This document shows, piece by piece, positions 52,004 to 60,874 of a stretch of 64,000 nt of DNA. Location: the NCBI GenBank assembly GCA_018267725.1, contig JAFDXY010000018.1, positions 62,001 to 126,000 on the forward strand. The letters are read 5' to 3'. A program made the position numbers and the translations under genes. Source of the DNA: Bacteroidota bacterium (GTDB lineage Bacteria; Bacteroidota; Bacteroidia; Chitinophagales; Chitinophagaceae). Under the pieces are notes generated by a model. That model was not told where the DNA came from. It made no database searches and was given only the letters and a program-made list of their open reading frames with translations. Every line of letters begins with the position of its first letter. Within the stretch, counting starts at the first letter, position 1.

Positions 52004-55000
52004 ATGAGAAAAATTAAACTCTTGTTATCTGGGTTATTGGCAGTTGTATTGCTGCATGCTCAGGAAACATTTCCGGTAAATGGCGTTGCCGATAAACGAA
52101 CCGGCAGTTATGCTTTTATTAATGCAACCATTGTAAAAGATGCACAAACCACTTTACAAAATGCAACATTAATTATTAAAGAAGGAAAAATTGTTGCAGT
52201 AGGTGTTGGGCTTGCTGCACCCAAAGATGCTGTTGTAATTGATTGTAAAGACAAATACATTTATCCTTCGTTTATTGATATTTATTCTGATTATGGTATT
52301 ACAGCACCACAACGCCAACAAGGTGGCGGATTTAATTTTAATCAACCTTCACAAATTACTTCTAATACAAAAGGTGCTTATAATTGGAACCAAGCCATAA
52401 AACCTGAAACAGATGCATATAAACAATTTAATGTAGATGATGCTAAGGCAAAACCCTTACGCGATGCAGGTTTTGGCACTGTATTAACACATGTAAAAGA
52501 TGGTATTGCACGTGGCACAGGTACTGTAGTTACTTTAGCCAATACAAAAGATAATTTTGTTATAGTAAAAGAAAAAGCATCAGCACATTATTCATTAAGC
52601 AAAGGCACTTCTACGCAAAGTTATCCAAGTAGTGTAATGGGTAGCATTGCATTATTACGCCAAACATATTTAGATGCACAATGGTATAAAAACAAACCTG
52701 CTACCGAAGGCACTAATATTTCTTTAGAAGCATTTAACGAAACACAATCATTACCACAAATTTTTGAAGGAAACGATAAATGGACTGATTTGCGTGGGTA
52801 CCGTATTGGAAAAGAATTTGGTGTACAATATGTAATAAAAGCCGGTGGAAACGAATACCAACGCATTAATGAATTAGCTGCTACAAAAGCAACATTTATT
52901 TTGTCTTTAAATTATCCGCAAGCTATGGATGTTGAAGATCCTAACGATGCCCGTGCCGTTTCTTTAGCAGATATGAAAAATTGGGAATTAGCACCAACCA
53001 ATGCAGCAACTTTTGAAAAAGCAAATATTCCTTTTTGCTTAACTACTGCCGATTTGCGTGATACAAAAACCTTTATGACCAATTTGCGTAAAGCAATGGA
53101 TATGGGTTTAAGTGAAACAAAAGCTTTTGAAGCATTAACTAAAACACCTGCTACATTATTAAATGTTTATGATAAAGTAGGAAGTTTAGAAGCAGGTAAA
53201 TTAGCAAACTTTGTTATTACTTCTGCACCCATATTTAAAGAAGGAACAACCATTTACAGCAATTGGGTACAAGGAGAAAAATATGCAGTTAATGAAAGTG
53301 CATGGAATGATATTAAAGGAATTTATAATTTAACAATTACTACTTCTACAGGAACAAATAATTATACGGTTGATGTAAAAAGTTCAAGCTCTGCAAGTGT
53401 TATAGCAAAAGATACTTTAAACACACGCATTTCTTTTGATGGAAAAGTTGTTAAACTAAACTTCAATAATACAGCAACACAACGCAACAGCGGCTTTGGT
53501 GGTGGCTTTGGTGGAAGAGGCGGTGCAGGAAATGCAGGAGCGTTAAACGGAAAACAATTTCGCTTAACAGGTTTTGTAAGTGGTGATAGTTGGAATGGTT
53601 ATGGAGAAGATACTGCTGGAAATAAAATAACATGGACAGCTTCATTTGTAAAACCTATTGCAATAACCGAAACAGCAAACAGAAGAACAACACCAACAGC
53701 TAAACCTTTAGGAAAAGTTACTTATCCGTTTGATGGTTATGGAAACGAAGAATTACCAAAACAAGAAGATATATTAATAAAAAATGCAACTGTTTGGACT
53801 AATGAAAAAGAAGGCATTCTTCACAATACAGATGTATTGGTTAAAAACGGAAAGATTGCAAAAGTTGGTAAAAATCTTTCAGCTGCCGGAGCAAAAGAAA
53901 TTGATGGTACAGGAAAACATTTAACTCCAGGAATAATAGATGAACACTCTCATATTGCGGTATCTTCTATAAACGAAGGCGGACAATCTGTAACATCTGA
54001 AGTAAGAATTGCAGATAATTTAAATCCAGAAGATATTAATATTTATCGTCAATTAAGTGGCGGCGTTACTTCATCACATATTCTTCATGGCTCTGCCAAT
54101 ACCATTGGTGGGCAAACACAATTAATAAAATTACGTTGGGGTGCAGATGATGAAGGTTTGAAATTTAAAAATTGGGATCCGTTTATAAAATTTGCTTTGG
54201 GCGAAAACGTTAAACGCACCACTTCACAAAACAATAATCGTTTTCCTGATACACGTATGGGCGTTGAAGAAGTATTGAATGATGCTTTTGCCCGTGCAAG
54301 AGATTATGAAAATGCAATGAAACTTGACCCTACACACACTCGTAGAGATTTAGAATTAGATGCATTAGTTGAAATATTAAATAAAAAAAGATTTATTACT
54401 TGCCACTCTTATGTGCAAAGTGAAATTACAGCAGCCATGCGTGTTGCAGAAAAATATGGTTTCAGATTCAACACATTCACTCACATTTTAGAAGGCTATA
54501 AAGTTGCCGATAAATTAAAAGCACACGGAGCCAATGCTTCTACTTTTTCAGATTGGTGGTATTATAAAGTTGAAGTAACAGATGCAATTGCATACAATGC
54601 AGCCATTATGCACAAAGCAGGTTTAAATGTTTGTATAAATTCTGATGATGCAGAAATGGCTCGCCGCTTAAATCAAGAAGCTGCTAAAACAATAAAATAC
54701 GGTGGCGTTACAGAAGAAGATGCTTTAAAAATGGTTACCCTTAATCCTGCAAAAGCATTACATGTTGCTGATAGAGTAGGAAGTATTAAAGAAGGAAAAG
54801 ATGCAGACCTTGTTTTGTGGAGCAACAATCCGTTAAGTATTTATGCAATGAGTTTATATACTATTGTTGATGGTACTATTTATTTCTCTCGCGATAAAGA
54901 TTTAGAACAACGCAAAAAAATAGCTGCAGAAAAAGAAAGATTAATTCAAAAATTAATTGCCGAAAAACGTGTTGTTGGTCCGGGTGGTGTACGCCCTGCA

Positions 55001-55111
55001 GAACCAAGCTGGCAAATAATTTTAAGCTGCGGAGACCATGCAGAACATAACGGATTATTTACAGTAGATATTCAAGAAGGAGGAGAAGAAACAACAAGCG
55101 GTAACAAATAA
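52004..55111 (+). CDS. Tandem-domain secreted amidohydrolase, N-terminal half degenerate
   Basis: 1035 aa from ATG 52004 (a TTG 42 bp upstream lacks a signal). Signal peptide ends LLHA (about 19). Two amidohydrolase modules: residues about 40-440 and 580-990. The second has the metal site: HSH (His648, His650) in IIDEHSHIAV, ITCHSYVQSE, FTHILEGY and NSDDAEM. In the first, the HxH position reads IDIYSDYG, so it should not bind metal the same way, although the end piece KVGSLEAGKLANFVI is kept. A Gly/Asn/Arg-rich linker lies near 500-515. Family relation is to imidazolonepropionase-like hydrolases; substrate unknown. Operon with the next gene (12-bp gap). Confidence 0.9.
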   Translation: MRKIKLLLSGLLAVVLLHAQETFPVNGVADKRTGSYAFINATIVKDAQTTLQNATLIIKEGKIVAVGVGLAAPKDAVVIDCKDKYIYPSFIDIYSDYGITAPQRQQGGGFNFNQPSQITSNTKGAYNWNQAIKPETDAYKQFNVDDAKAKPLRDAGFGTVLTHVKDGIARGTGTVVTLANTKDNFVIVKEKASAHYSLSKGTSTQSYPSSVMGSIALLRQTYLDAQWYKNKPATEGTNISLEAFNETQSLPQIFEGNDKWTDLRGYRIGKEFGVQYVIKAGGNEYQRINELAATKATFILSLNYPQAMDVEDPNDARAVSLADMKNWELAPTNAATFEKANIPFCLTTADLRDTKTFMTNLRKAMDMGLSETKAFEALTKTPATLLNVYDKVGSLEAGKLANFVITSAPIFKEGTTIYSNWVQGEKYAVNESAWNDIKGIYNLTITTSTGTNNYTVDVKSSSSASVIAKDTLNTRISFDGKVVKLNFNNTATQRNSGFGGGFGGRGGAGNAGALNGKQFRLTGFVSGDSWNGYGEDTAGNKITWTASFVKPIAITETANRRTTPTAKPLGKVTYPFDGYGNEELPKQEDILIKNATVWTNEKEGILHNTDVLVKNGKIAKVGKNLSAAGAKEIDGTGKHLTPGIIDEHSHIAVSSINEGGQSVTSEVRIADNLNPEDINIYRQLSGGVTSSHILHGSANTIGGQTQLIKLRWGADDEGLKFKNWDPFIKFALGENVKRTTSQNNNRFPDTRMGVEEVLNDAFARARDYENAMKLDPTHTRRDLELDALVEILNKKRFITCHSYVQSEITAAMRVAEKYGFRFNTFTHILEGYKVADKLKAHGANASTFSDWWYYKVEVTDAIAYNAAIMHKAGLNVCINSDDAEMARRLNQEAAKTIKYGGVTEEDALKMVTLNPAKALHVADRVGSIKEGKDADLVLWSNNPLSIYAMSLYTIVDGTIYFSRDKDLEQRKKIAAEKERLIQKLIAEKRVVGPGGVRPAEPSWQIILSCGDHAEHNGLFTVDIQEGGEETTSGNK

Positions 55112-55123
55112 AAAAATTTAGTA

Positions 55124-56473
55124 ATGAAAAAAATATTCATAAATATATCAGCATTGTTGTTGATGGTATCAATAACAAAAGCACAGGAAACCATTTATCC
55201 TGCACCTGCCAATAAAGGAAAGTTTTATATTAAAAACGGAACCGTACATATTGGTAACGGGCAAGTTTTAGAAAATGCAACCATTGAAGTAAGCAACGGA
55301 AAAATTGTAAGTGTTGGCACAAACATTAATCCAGCAAGTGGTGCTGAAGTGTTTGATGCAACAGGTAAACAAGTATATCCGGGTTTAATACTTCCTTCAT
55401 CAGATTTAGGATTAAAAGAAATTGCCAATGGTGTTCGTGGAAGTAATGACCATACAGAAATAGGAGATTACAATCCAAGCATTCGCTCAATAACTGCATA
55501 CAATACAGATTCAAGAGTTATAAGAACATTATTAGCTAACGGAATTTTATTAGCCAATATTGCACCCGAAGGTGGCACTATTAGCGGTTCATCTTCTGTT
55601 GTGCAATTAGATGCATGGAATTGGGAAGATGCAGCCTATAAAATGGAAAATGGAATTCATTTACGTTTACCAAGTTTTGTTGCACGTTTTGGCAGAAGAG
55701 GTGGCTTTACTCTGCCTGCAAATCTTCCTCCCGATATTGCTGCAAGATTTGGTTTAGGTGGTGGCGGTGCAGATGCCGGCAAACAAGCATTAGATAAATT
55801 AGAAGAAATTAAATCTTTCTTCCGCCAAGCAAAAGCTTATTTAGCAGAAACTTCACACAAAGAAACCAACTTAAAATTTGAAGCAGTAAAAGGTTTATTC
55901 GATAAAAAACAAAAACTGTTTATACATGGAGATCAAGTAAAACAAATGTTAGCAGCTATTGATATTGCCAAAGAATTTGGTTTTGATGTAGTAATGGTTG
56001 GTGCAAGCGAAAGTTATCATATTGCAGATTTATTAAAAGCAAACAATATTGCCGTAATATTAAATCAGGAACACGCTTTGCCCGCAACAGAAGATGATGA
56101 TATTGACCAACCGTTTAAAACTCCGGCAGCCTTACAAAAAGCAGGTGTATTATTTGCACTGAATGATGCTTTTGATGAAGCTCGTTATCGTAATCTTTCT
56201 TTTAATGCAGGCACAGCAGCAACTTACGGTTTAACTAAAGAAGAAGCTTTGCAAGCTATTACACTAAACAGTGCAAAAATTTTAGGTGTAGATGCTACAA
56301 CCGGAAGTATTGAAGCAGGTAAAGATGCTAATATTATAATTGCCGATGGAGATATTTTAGATATGAAAACAAGCAATGTATCAACTGCATTTATACAAGG
56401 TAGAAAAGTAAGTTTAGATAATAAACAAAAAGAGTTGTACGAAAAATATAAATACAAATATGGAATAAAATAA
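55124..56473 (+). CDS. Secreted amidohydrolase-like protein lacking the HxH motif
   Basis: 449 aa, signal peptide ending ITKA (about 20). The amidohydrolase scaffold is clear at both ends (FYIKNGTVHIGNGQVLENAT; GSIEAGKDANIIIADGDI). The expected HxH after the first sandwich is replaced by LILPSSDLGL. Later motifs are partly kept (KLFIHGDQ, FALNDAFDEA). It is therefore probably not a normal metal-dependent hydrolase; it may partner the larger neighbour, whose own N-terminal half has lost the same motif. A Gly-rich loop (FGLGGGGADAG) lies near 210. Followed by a strong terminator. Confidence 0.88.
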   Translation: MKKIFINISALLLMVSITKAQETIYPAPANKGKFYIKNGTVHIGNGQVLENATIEVSNGKIVSVGTNINPASGAEVFDATGKQVYPGLILPSSDLGLKEIANGVRGSNDHTEIGDYNPSIRSITAYNTDSRVIRTLLANGILLANIAPEGGTISGSSSVVQLDAWNWEDAAYKMENGIHLRLPSFVARFGRRGGFTLPANLPPDIAARFGLGGGGADAGKQALDKLEEIKSFFRQAKAYLAETSHKETNLKFEAVKGLFDKKQKLFIHGDQVKQMLAAIDIAKEFGFDVVMVGASESYHIADLLKANNIAVILNQEHALPATEDDDIDQPFKTPAALQKAGVLFALNDAFDEARYRNLSFNAGTAATYGLTKEEALQAITLNSAKILGVDATTGSIEAGKDANIIIADGDILDMKTSNVSTAFIQGRKVSLDNKQKELYEKYKYKYGIK

Positions 56474-56499
56474 ATACATTTCTCTCTGTTTATTTTCCT

Positions 56500-56532
56500 G
56501 ATAGCCTCAAAAATTTTGGGGCTATCTTGTTT
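56500..56532 (+). terminator. Rho-independent terminator after the amidohydrolase operon
   Basis: GATAGCCTCAAAA (56500-56512) pairs with TTTTGGGGCTATC (56514-56526) with one G-T pair, the A-T pairs next to the loop opening; a T-rich run follows. The rest of the 215-bp gap before polA holds only a TAAGTTTA sequence near the -7 pattern. Confidence 0.9.
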
Positions 56533-56688
56533 TAAAGCCGCTCATCAAGTTTTAGCTTTTACCCATTTATCAAGTAAGATTTCTCCGTAAAAATTATTTA
56601 CTATTTAGATTATCTAAGTTTAAAGAAAAAGAAATAAAACAAACAAATTCAACTTGTATAAGTTTAGGCACATGCTTACTTTTACTTC

Positions 56689-59526
56689 ATGCAAAAAAAA
56701 TTATTTTTATTAGATGCGTATGCATTAATCTTCAGAGCTTATTATGCATTAATTCGTAACCCTCGTCTAACAGCAAACGGAAAAAATACCAACGCACAAT
56801 TTGGTTTTACCAATACATTGGTTGAATTAATTAATAAAGAAAAACCAACACATATGGCTGTTTGCTTTGATGTTGGCGGAAGCGTTGCAAGAGAAACAGA
56901 CTTTGCAGATTATAAAGCCAACAGGCAAGAAACACCCGAAGATTTATTAGCTGCTGTACCCGATATTAAAAAAATTATTGAAGGATTTAATATTCCCGTT
57001 ATTGGTGTAGAAGGTTATGAAGCAGATGATGTTATTGGAACTTTAGCATGGGAAGCACATGATGCAGGTTATGAAGTTTTTATGGTAACGCCCGATAAAG
57101 ATTATGGTCAATTAGTTCGTGATGGAATAAATATTTATAAACCTGCTTACCAAGGTGGAGATGTTGAAATAATGGGACCTAAAGAAGTTTGTGCAAAATG
57201 GGATATTGAAAAAGTAGAACAAGTAATTGATATACTTGGTTTAATGGGAGATGCGGTAGATAATATTCCCGGAATAAAAGGTGTTGGAGAAAAAACTGCA
57301 GCAAAACTTTTAAAAGAATATGGTACACTTGAAAATGTTTTGGCTAATGCAGAAAACATTAAAGGATCGTTAGGAGAAAAAATAAGAGCAGGGAAAGAAG
57401 ATGCTGTGTTAAGTAAAAAATTAGCAACCATTATAACCAAAGTTCCGGTTGAGTTTCACGAAGAAAATTTTTCTTTAAAAGAATTAAATAAAGAAGCATT
57501 AACAGAAATTTTTGCTGAATTAGAATTTAAAACTTTAGGTAAAAGAATTTTAGGAGAAAGTTTTAATGTATTCAATCAAGTTCCTGCCGGAGTGCAAACA
57601 GATTTGTTTGGAAATATTGTTGATGAAAAACAAAAAACAAAAATAAAAATTGAAAAAATAAAAGAAGAAACAGAAAATGAAATTTCAACAACTTCTTTCA
57701 ACTTGCAAACAATTCATACAGTTAAACATAATTACCAATTAGTTCAAACAGAAAAAGATATTCAACAACTTGTTTTAAAACTTCAACAACAAACAGAAAT
57801 TTGTTTTGATACAGAAACAACAGGCATTGATGCCAACGAAGCAGAATTAGTTGGGATAAGTTTTTCTTTTACACCACACGAAGCTTATTATGTTCCTTGC
57901 CCCGCTAATAAAAATGAAACATTAAGCATCCTCAATCATTTTAATGTTCTATTTAATCAACCAACTATTACATGGATTGGACAAAACATAAAATACGATA
58001 TGTTAGTATTAAAATGGTATGATATAGAATTAAAAGGAAATATATATGATACCATGTTGGCACATTATGTAATTGAGCCAGAAGGTAAGCGTAGCATGGA
58101 TTTGCTAAGTACACAATATTTGCAATATGAGCCTGTGCATATTGAAGAATTAATTGGGAAAAAAGGAAAAACGCAAGGCACTATGCGTGATGTTGAAGTT
58201 GAAAAAATAAAAGATTATGCAGCAGAAGATGCTGATATTACTTTACAATTAAAACAAACACTTCATCCATTATTAAAAGAAAAAGAAGTAGAAAAAGTTT
58301 TTTATGAAGTAGAAAACCCGTTGGTAAAAGTATTAACCGATATGGAGTTTGAAGGTGTTAAGATTGATGAAAATTTTTTAAAAGATTACAGCAAAGTTTT
58401 AGATACTGATGCAAAACAAGCAGAAGAAAATGTATATAAAGCAGCAGAAGTTCGTTTCAATTTGGCATCTCCAAAACAATTAGGAGAAGTATTATTTGAA
58501 AAATTAAAATTAGATTCTTCTGCAAAAAAAACAAAAACAGGTCAATACCAAACCGGAGAAGATGTGTTACTAAAACTTTCTGCAAAAGGGCATACAATAG
58601 TTGATGATATTTTAACATATAGAGAATTAACCAAGTTAAAATCTACCTATGTAGATGCATTGCCTTTAATGATTAATTCTAAAACAGGAAGAGTGCATAC
58701 ATCTTACGCACAAGCTGTTGCCGTAACAGGAAGGTTAAGCAGCAACAACCCTAACCTGCAAAATATTCCCATAAGAACAGAAAGAGGAAAAGAAATTAGA
58801 AAAGCATTTATTCCTAAAGAAAAAAATAGAATTTTAGTTAGTGCAGATTATTCTCAAATAGAATTAAGAATTGTTGCTGCTATTAGTGGAGATGAAAATA
58901 TGTGCCAAGCATTTCAACAAGGAAAAGATATTCATACCGCAACCGCAGCAAAAGTATATAATGTAGAGGAGGCAAGCGTTACAAAAGAAATGCGATATAA
59001 AGCAAAAAGTGTAAACTTTGGAATTATATACGGACAAGGTGCTTTTGGTTTAGCAGATAATTTAGGAATAAGCAGAACAGAAGCTAAAGAAATTATTGAT
59101 AATTATAAACGTGAGTTTTCGGGTATTCAAAAATATATGGATGATACTATAAACTTTGCAAGGGAGTATGGTTATGTACAAACATTAATGGGAAGAAAAC
59201 GTTGGCTTAGAGATATTAATTCATCAAACTTTACGGTACGTGGTTTTGCAGAAAGAAATGCTATTAATTCTCCCATACAAGGCACAGCAGCCGATATGAT
59301 TAAATTGGCTATGATAAAAATTCATCATGCAATTAAAAAAGAAAAACTACAAAGCAAAATGATTTTGCAAGTACACGATGAATTGGTTTTTGATGCAGTT
59401 GAAACAGAATTAAATATTTTAAAACCATTAATTTTAGAAAATATGAAAACTGCATTGCTGTTGCCAAACAATGTTCCTGTAGAAGCCGAAATTGGCGTTG
59501 GAAAAAATTGGTTAGAAGCACATTAA
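56689..59526 (+). CDS. polA: DNA polymerase I
   Basis: 945-aa three-domain Pol I. 5' nuclease domain (about 1-290): LLDAYALIFRAYYAL, YEADDVIGTLA, TPDKDYGQLV, GDAVDNIPGIKGVGEKTA. 3'-5' proofreading domain: FDTETTG with Asp374 and Glu376, GQNIKYD and AAEDAD, so proofreading looks intact. Polymerase domain: motif A SADYSQIELR (Asp720), motif B RYKAKSVNFGIIYGQG, motif C QVHDELV (His896-Asp897-Glu898). A charged linker (about 305-335) separates the 5' nuclease from the Klenow part. Does Okazaki-fragment processing and repair. Monocistronic, after a strong terminator. Confidence 0.97.
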   Translation: MQKKLFLLDAYALIFRAYYALIRNPRLTANGKNTNAQFGFTNTLVELINKEKPTHMAVCFDVGGSVARETDFADYKANRQETPEDLLAAVPDIKKIIEGFNIPVIGVEGYEADDVIGTLAWEAHDAGYEVFMVTPDKDYGQLVRDGINIYKPAYQGGDVEIMGPKEVCAKWDIEKVEQVIDILGLMGDAVDNIPGIKGVGEKTAAKLLKEYGTLENVLANAENIKGSLGEKIRAGKEDAVLSKKLATIITKVPVEFHEENFSLKELNKEALTEIFAELEFKTLGKRILGESFNVFNQVPAGVQTDLFGNIVDEKQKTKIKIEKIKEETENEISTTSFNLQTIHTVKHNYQLVQTEKDIQQLVLKLQQQTEICFDTETTGIDANEAELVGISFSFTPHEAYYVPCPANKNETLSILNHFNVLFNQPTITWIGQNIKYDMLVLKWYDIELKGNIYDTMLAHYVIEPEGKRSMDLLSTQYLQYEPVHIEELIGKKGKTQGTMRDVEVEKIKDYAAEDADITLQLKQTLHPLLKEKEVEKVFYEVENPLVKVLTDMEFEGVKIDENFLKDYSKVLDTDAKQAEENVYKAAEVRFNLASPKQLGEVLFEKLKLDSSAKKTKTGQYQTGEDVLLKLSAKGHTIVDDILTYRELTKLKSTYVDALPLMINSKTGRVHTSYAQAVAVTGRLSSNNPNLQNIPIRTERGKEIRKAFIPKEKNRILVSADYSQIELRIVAAISGDENMCQAFQQGKDIHTATAAKVYNVEEASVTKEMRYKAKSVNFGIIYGQGAFGLADNLGISRTEAKEIIDNYKREFSGIQKYMDDTINFAREYGYVQTLMGRKRWLRDINSSNFTVRGFAERNAINSPIQGTAADMIKLAMIKIHHAIKKEKLQSKMILQVHDELVFDAVETELNILKPLILENMKTALLLPNNVPVEAEIGVGKNWLEAH

Positions 59527-59695
59527 TTTTTAAAAATAATTTTACTTAATTGTAAACACAATCTTGCTATTTTAATTTTTAGCAAAAATTCCCCTATTCT
59601 CTTTGGCCATTCATCCATCTCATGCAAACATTCAGCAAAAAATCCTATTATCTTTAATCAAATTTTAATCTTAGTAGTAAATACAAACTTCATCA

Positions 59696-60760
59696 ATGAA
59701 AATAAACCAACTGCTACCAAGTATTCTTCTGTTTTCTTTTATAACTTCTTGCGGCAGCAAAAAAAACGATAAAACTATTAATGCCAAAAAGCAAGATGCA
59801 CCAGCTATTGTAGATGTAATGGTAGCAACACAAAAAAGTATTACTAATAATGTTGTAACCAACGGAACCGTTGTGGCTAATGAATATGTAGAACTGCATC
59901 CTGAAATTAATGGAAGACTTACTTACTTAAATGTACCCGAAGGAAGTTTTGTAAAACAAGGAACAATAATTGCCAAAGTGTACGATGCAGATTTACAAGC
60001 ACAACTTAATAAAAGCAAAGTACAGCTTGACCTTGCACAAAAAACAGAAGAGCGATTAAAAAAACTTTTAACAGTAAACGGCGTAAACCAATCAGATTAC
60101 GATAACGCTTTAAATGCAGTAAACGGATACAAAGCCGATATTCAATACACACAATCTCTTATAGAAAAAACAATATTAAAAGCACCCTTTAGCGGCGTAT
60201 TAGGTTTAAAACAAATTAGCCCCGGAGCTTTTGTTACACCCGCAACCATTATTGCAACCTTACAACAAGTAGATAAAATTAAAATAGATTTTACTGTTCC
60301 CGAGCAATACACTTATCTAATTCAAAAAGGCAAAACAGTTAATGTAGCAATAGATGCCACCAACCAAAAAGCAGTAAAAGCAACTATAATTGCAACAGAA
60401 CCTCAAATCAATCAAAACTCACGCAACTTAAAAGTAAGAGCAATTTTAAATGAAGGAAAAATAAATCCCGGCACATTTGTAAAAGTAACTTTATTGGCAG
60501 GCACAGATTCCAAAGCCATACTGATACCTACAGGCTGCATAATTCCCGATGATAAAAACAAAATAATAATTATAGTAAAACAAGGCAAAGCCAATTTTAC
60601 AAAAATAGAAACCGGTGTTAGAGAGGCAGCATTTGCAGAAGTAACAAAAGGCTTAAACGTAGGAGATTCGGTTGTGGTAACAGGCGTATTATTTGCAAGA
60701 CCAAATGCACCCGTAAAAATTCGCAGCGTAAAAACATTAAATCAATTAAGTAATCAATAA
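59696..60760 (+). CDS. RND efflux periplasmic adaptor (membrane fusion protein)
   Basis: 354-aa lipoprotein (FITSC, Cys19) of the AcrA/MexA type: barrel-sandwich lipoyl halves around LHPEINGRLTYLNVPEGSFVKQG and ILKAPFSGVLGLKQISPGAFV, a short helical hairpin between them (AQLNKSKVQLDLAQKTEERLKK), beta-barrel from about 190 and a C-terminal membrane-proximal domain ending FARPNAPVKIR. Links the inner-membrane pump to an outer-membrane TolC-type channel. The pump gene is 114 bp downstream. The 169-bp gap upstream shows only a weak hairpin after polA and a TATCTTTA near the -7 pattern. Confidence 0.94.
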   Translation: MKINQLLPSILLFSFITSCGSKKNDKTINAKKQDAPAIVDVMVATQKSITNNVVTNGTVVANEYVELHPEINGRLTYLNVPEGSFVKQGTIIAKVYDADLQAQLNKSKVQLDLAQKTEERLKKLLTVNGVNQSDYDNALNAVNGYKADIQYTQSLIEKTILKAPFSGVLGLKQISPGAFVTPATIIATLQQVDKIKIDFTVPEQYTYLIQKGKTVNVAIDATNQKAVKATIIATEPQINQNSRNLKVRAILNEGKINPGTFVKVTLLAGTDSKAILIPTGCIIPDDKNKIIIIVKQGKANFTKIETGVREAAFAEVTKGLNVGDSVVVTGVLFARPNAPVKIRSVKTLNQLSNQ

Positions 60761-60773
60761 TTTTTGGTTACAA

Positions 60774-60819
60774 ACAATTGTACTAATAGCATCGTTCCTT
60801 GCGTCGCACACTTGTACAA
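60774..60819. other. Palindrome-rich intergenic element between the RND genes
   Basis: 46 bp, more GC-rich in its centre than its surroundings, bounded by ACAATTGT (60774-60781) and TTGTACAA (60812-60819); TTGTAC at 60778-60783 is repeated as TTGTAC within the right palindrome. May be an interspersed repeat or a regulator site; nothing decides it here. Confidence 0.3.
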
Positions 60820-60874
60820 CATAACATTACGCAACATTAAAAATAAAATTAATACTGGTTATTAAGAACATATT

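Noticed and set aside
53463-53645. Minus-strand small ORF in the Gly/Asn-rich linker region of the amidohydrolase
   Set aside because: Compositional artefact of the repeated linker codons, opposite to a well-supported gene.
59565-59587. Hairpin TTGCTA/TAGCAA after polA as a terminator
   Set aside because: Only six base pairs with a 10-nt AT loop and no proper T run; too weak to list.
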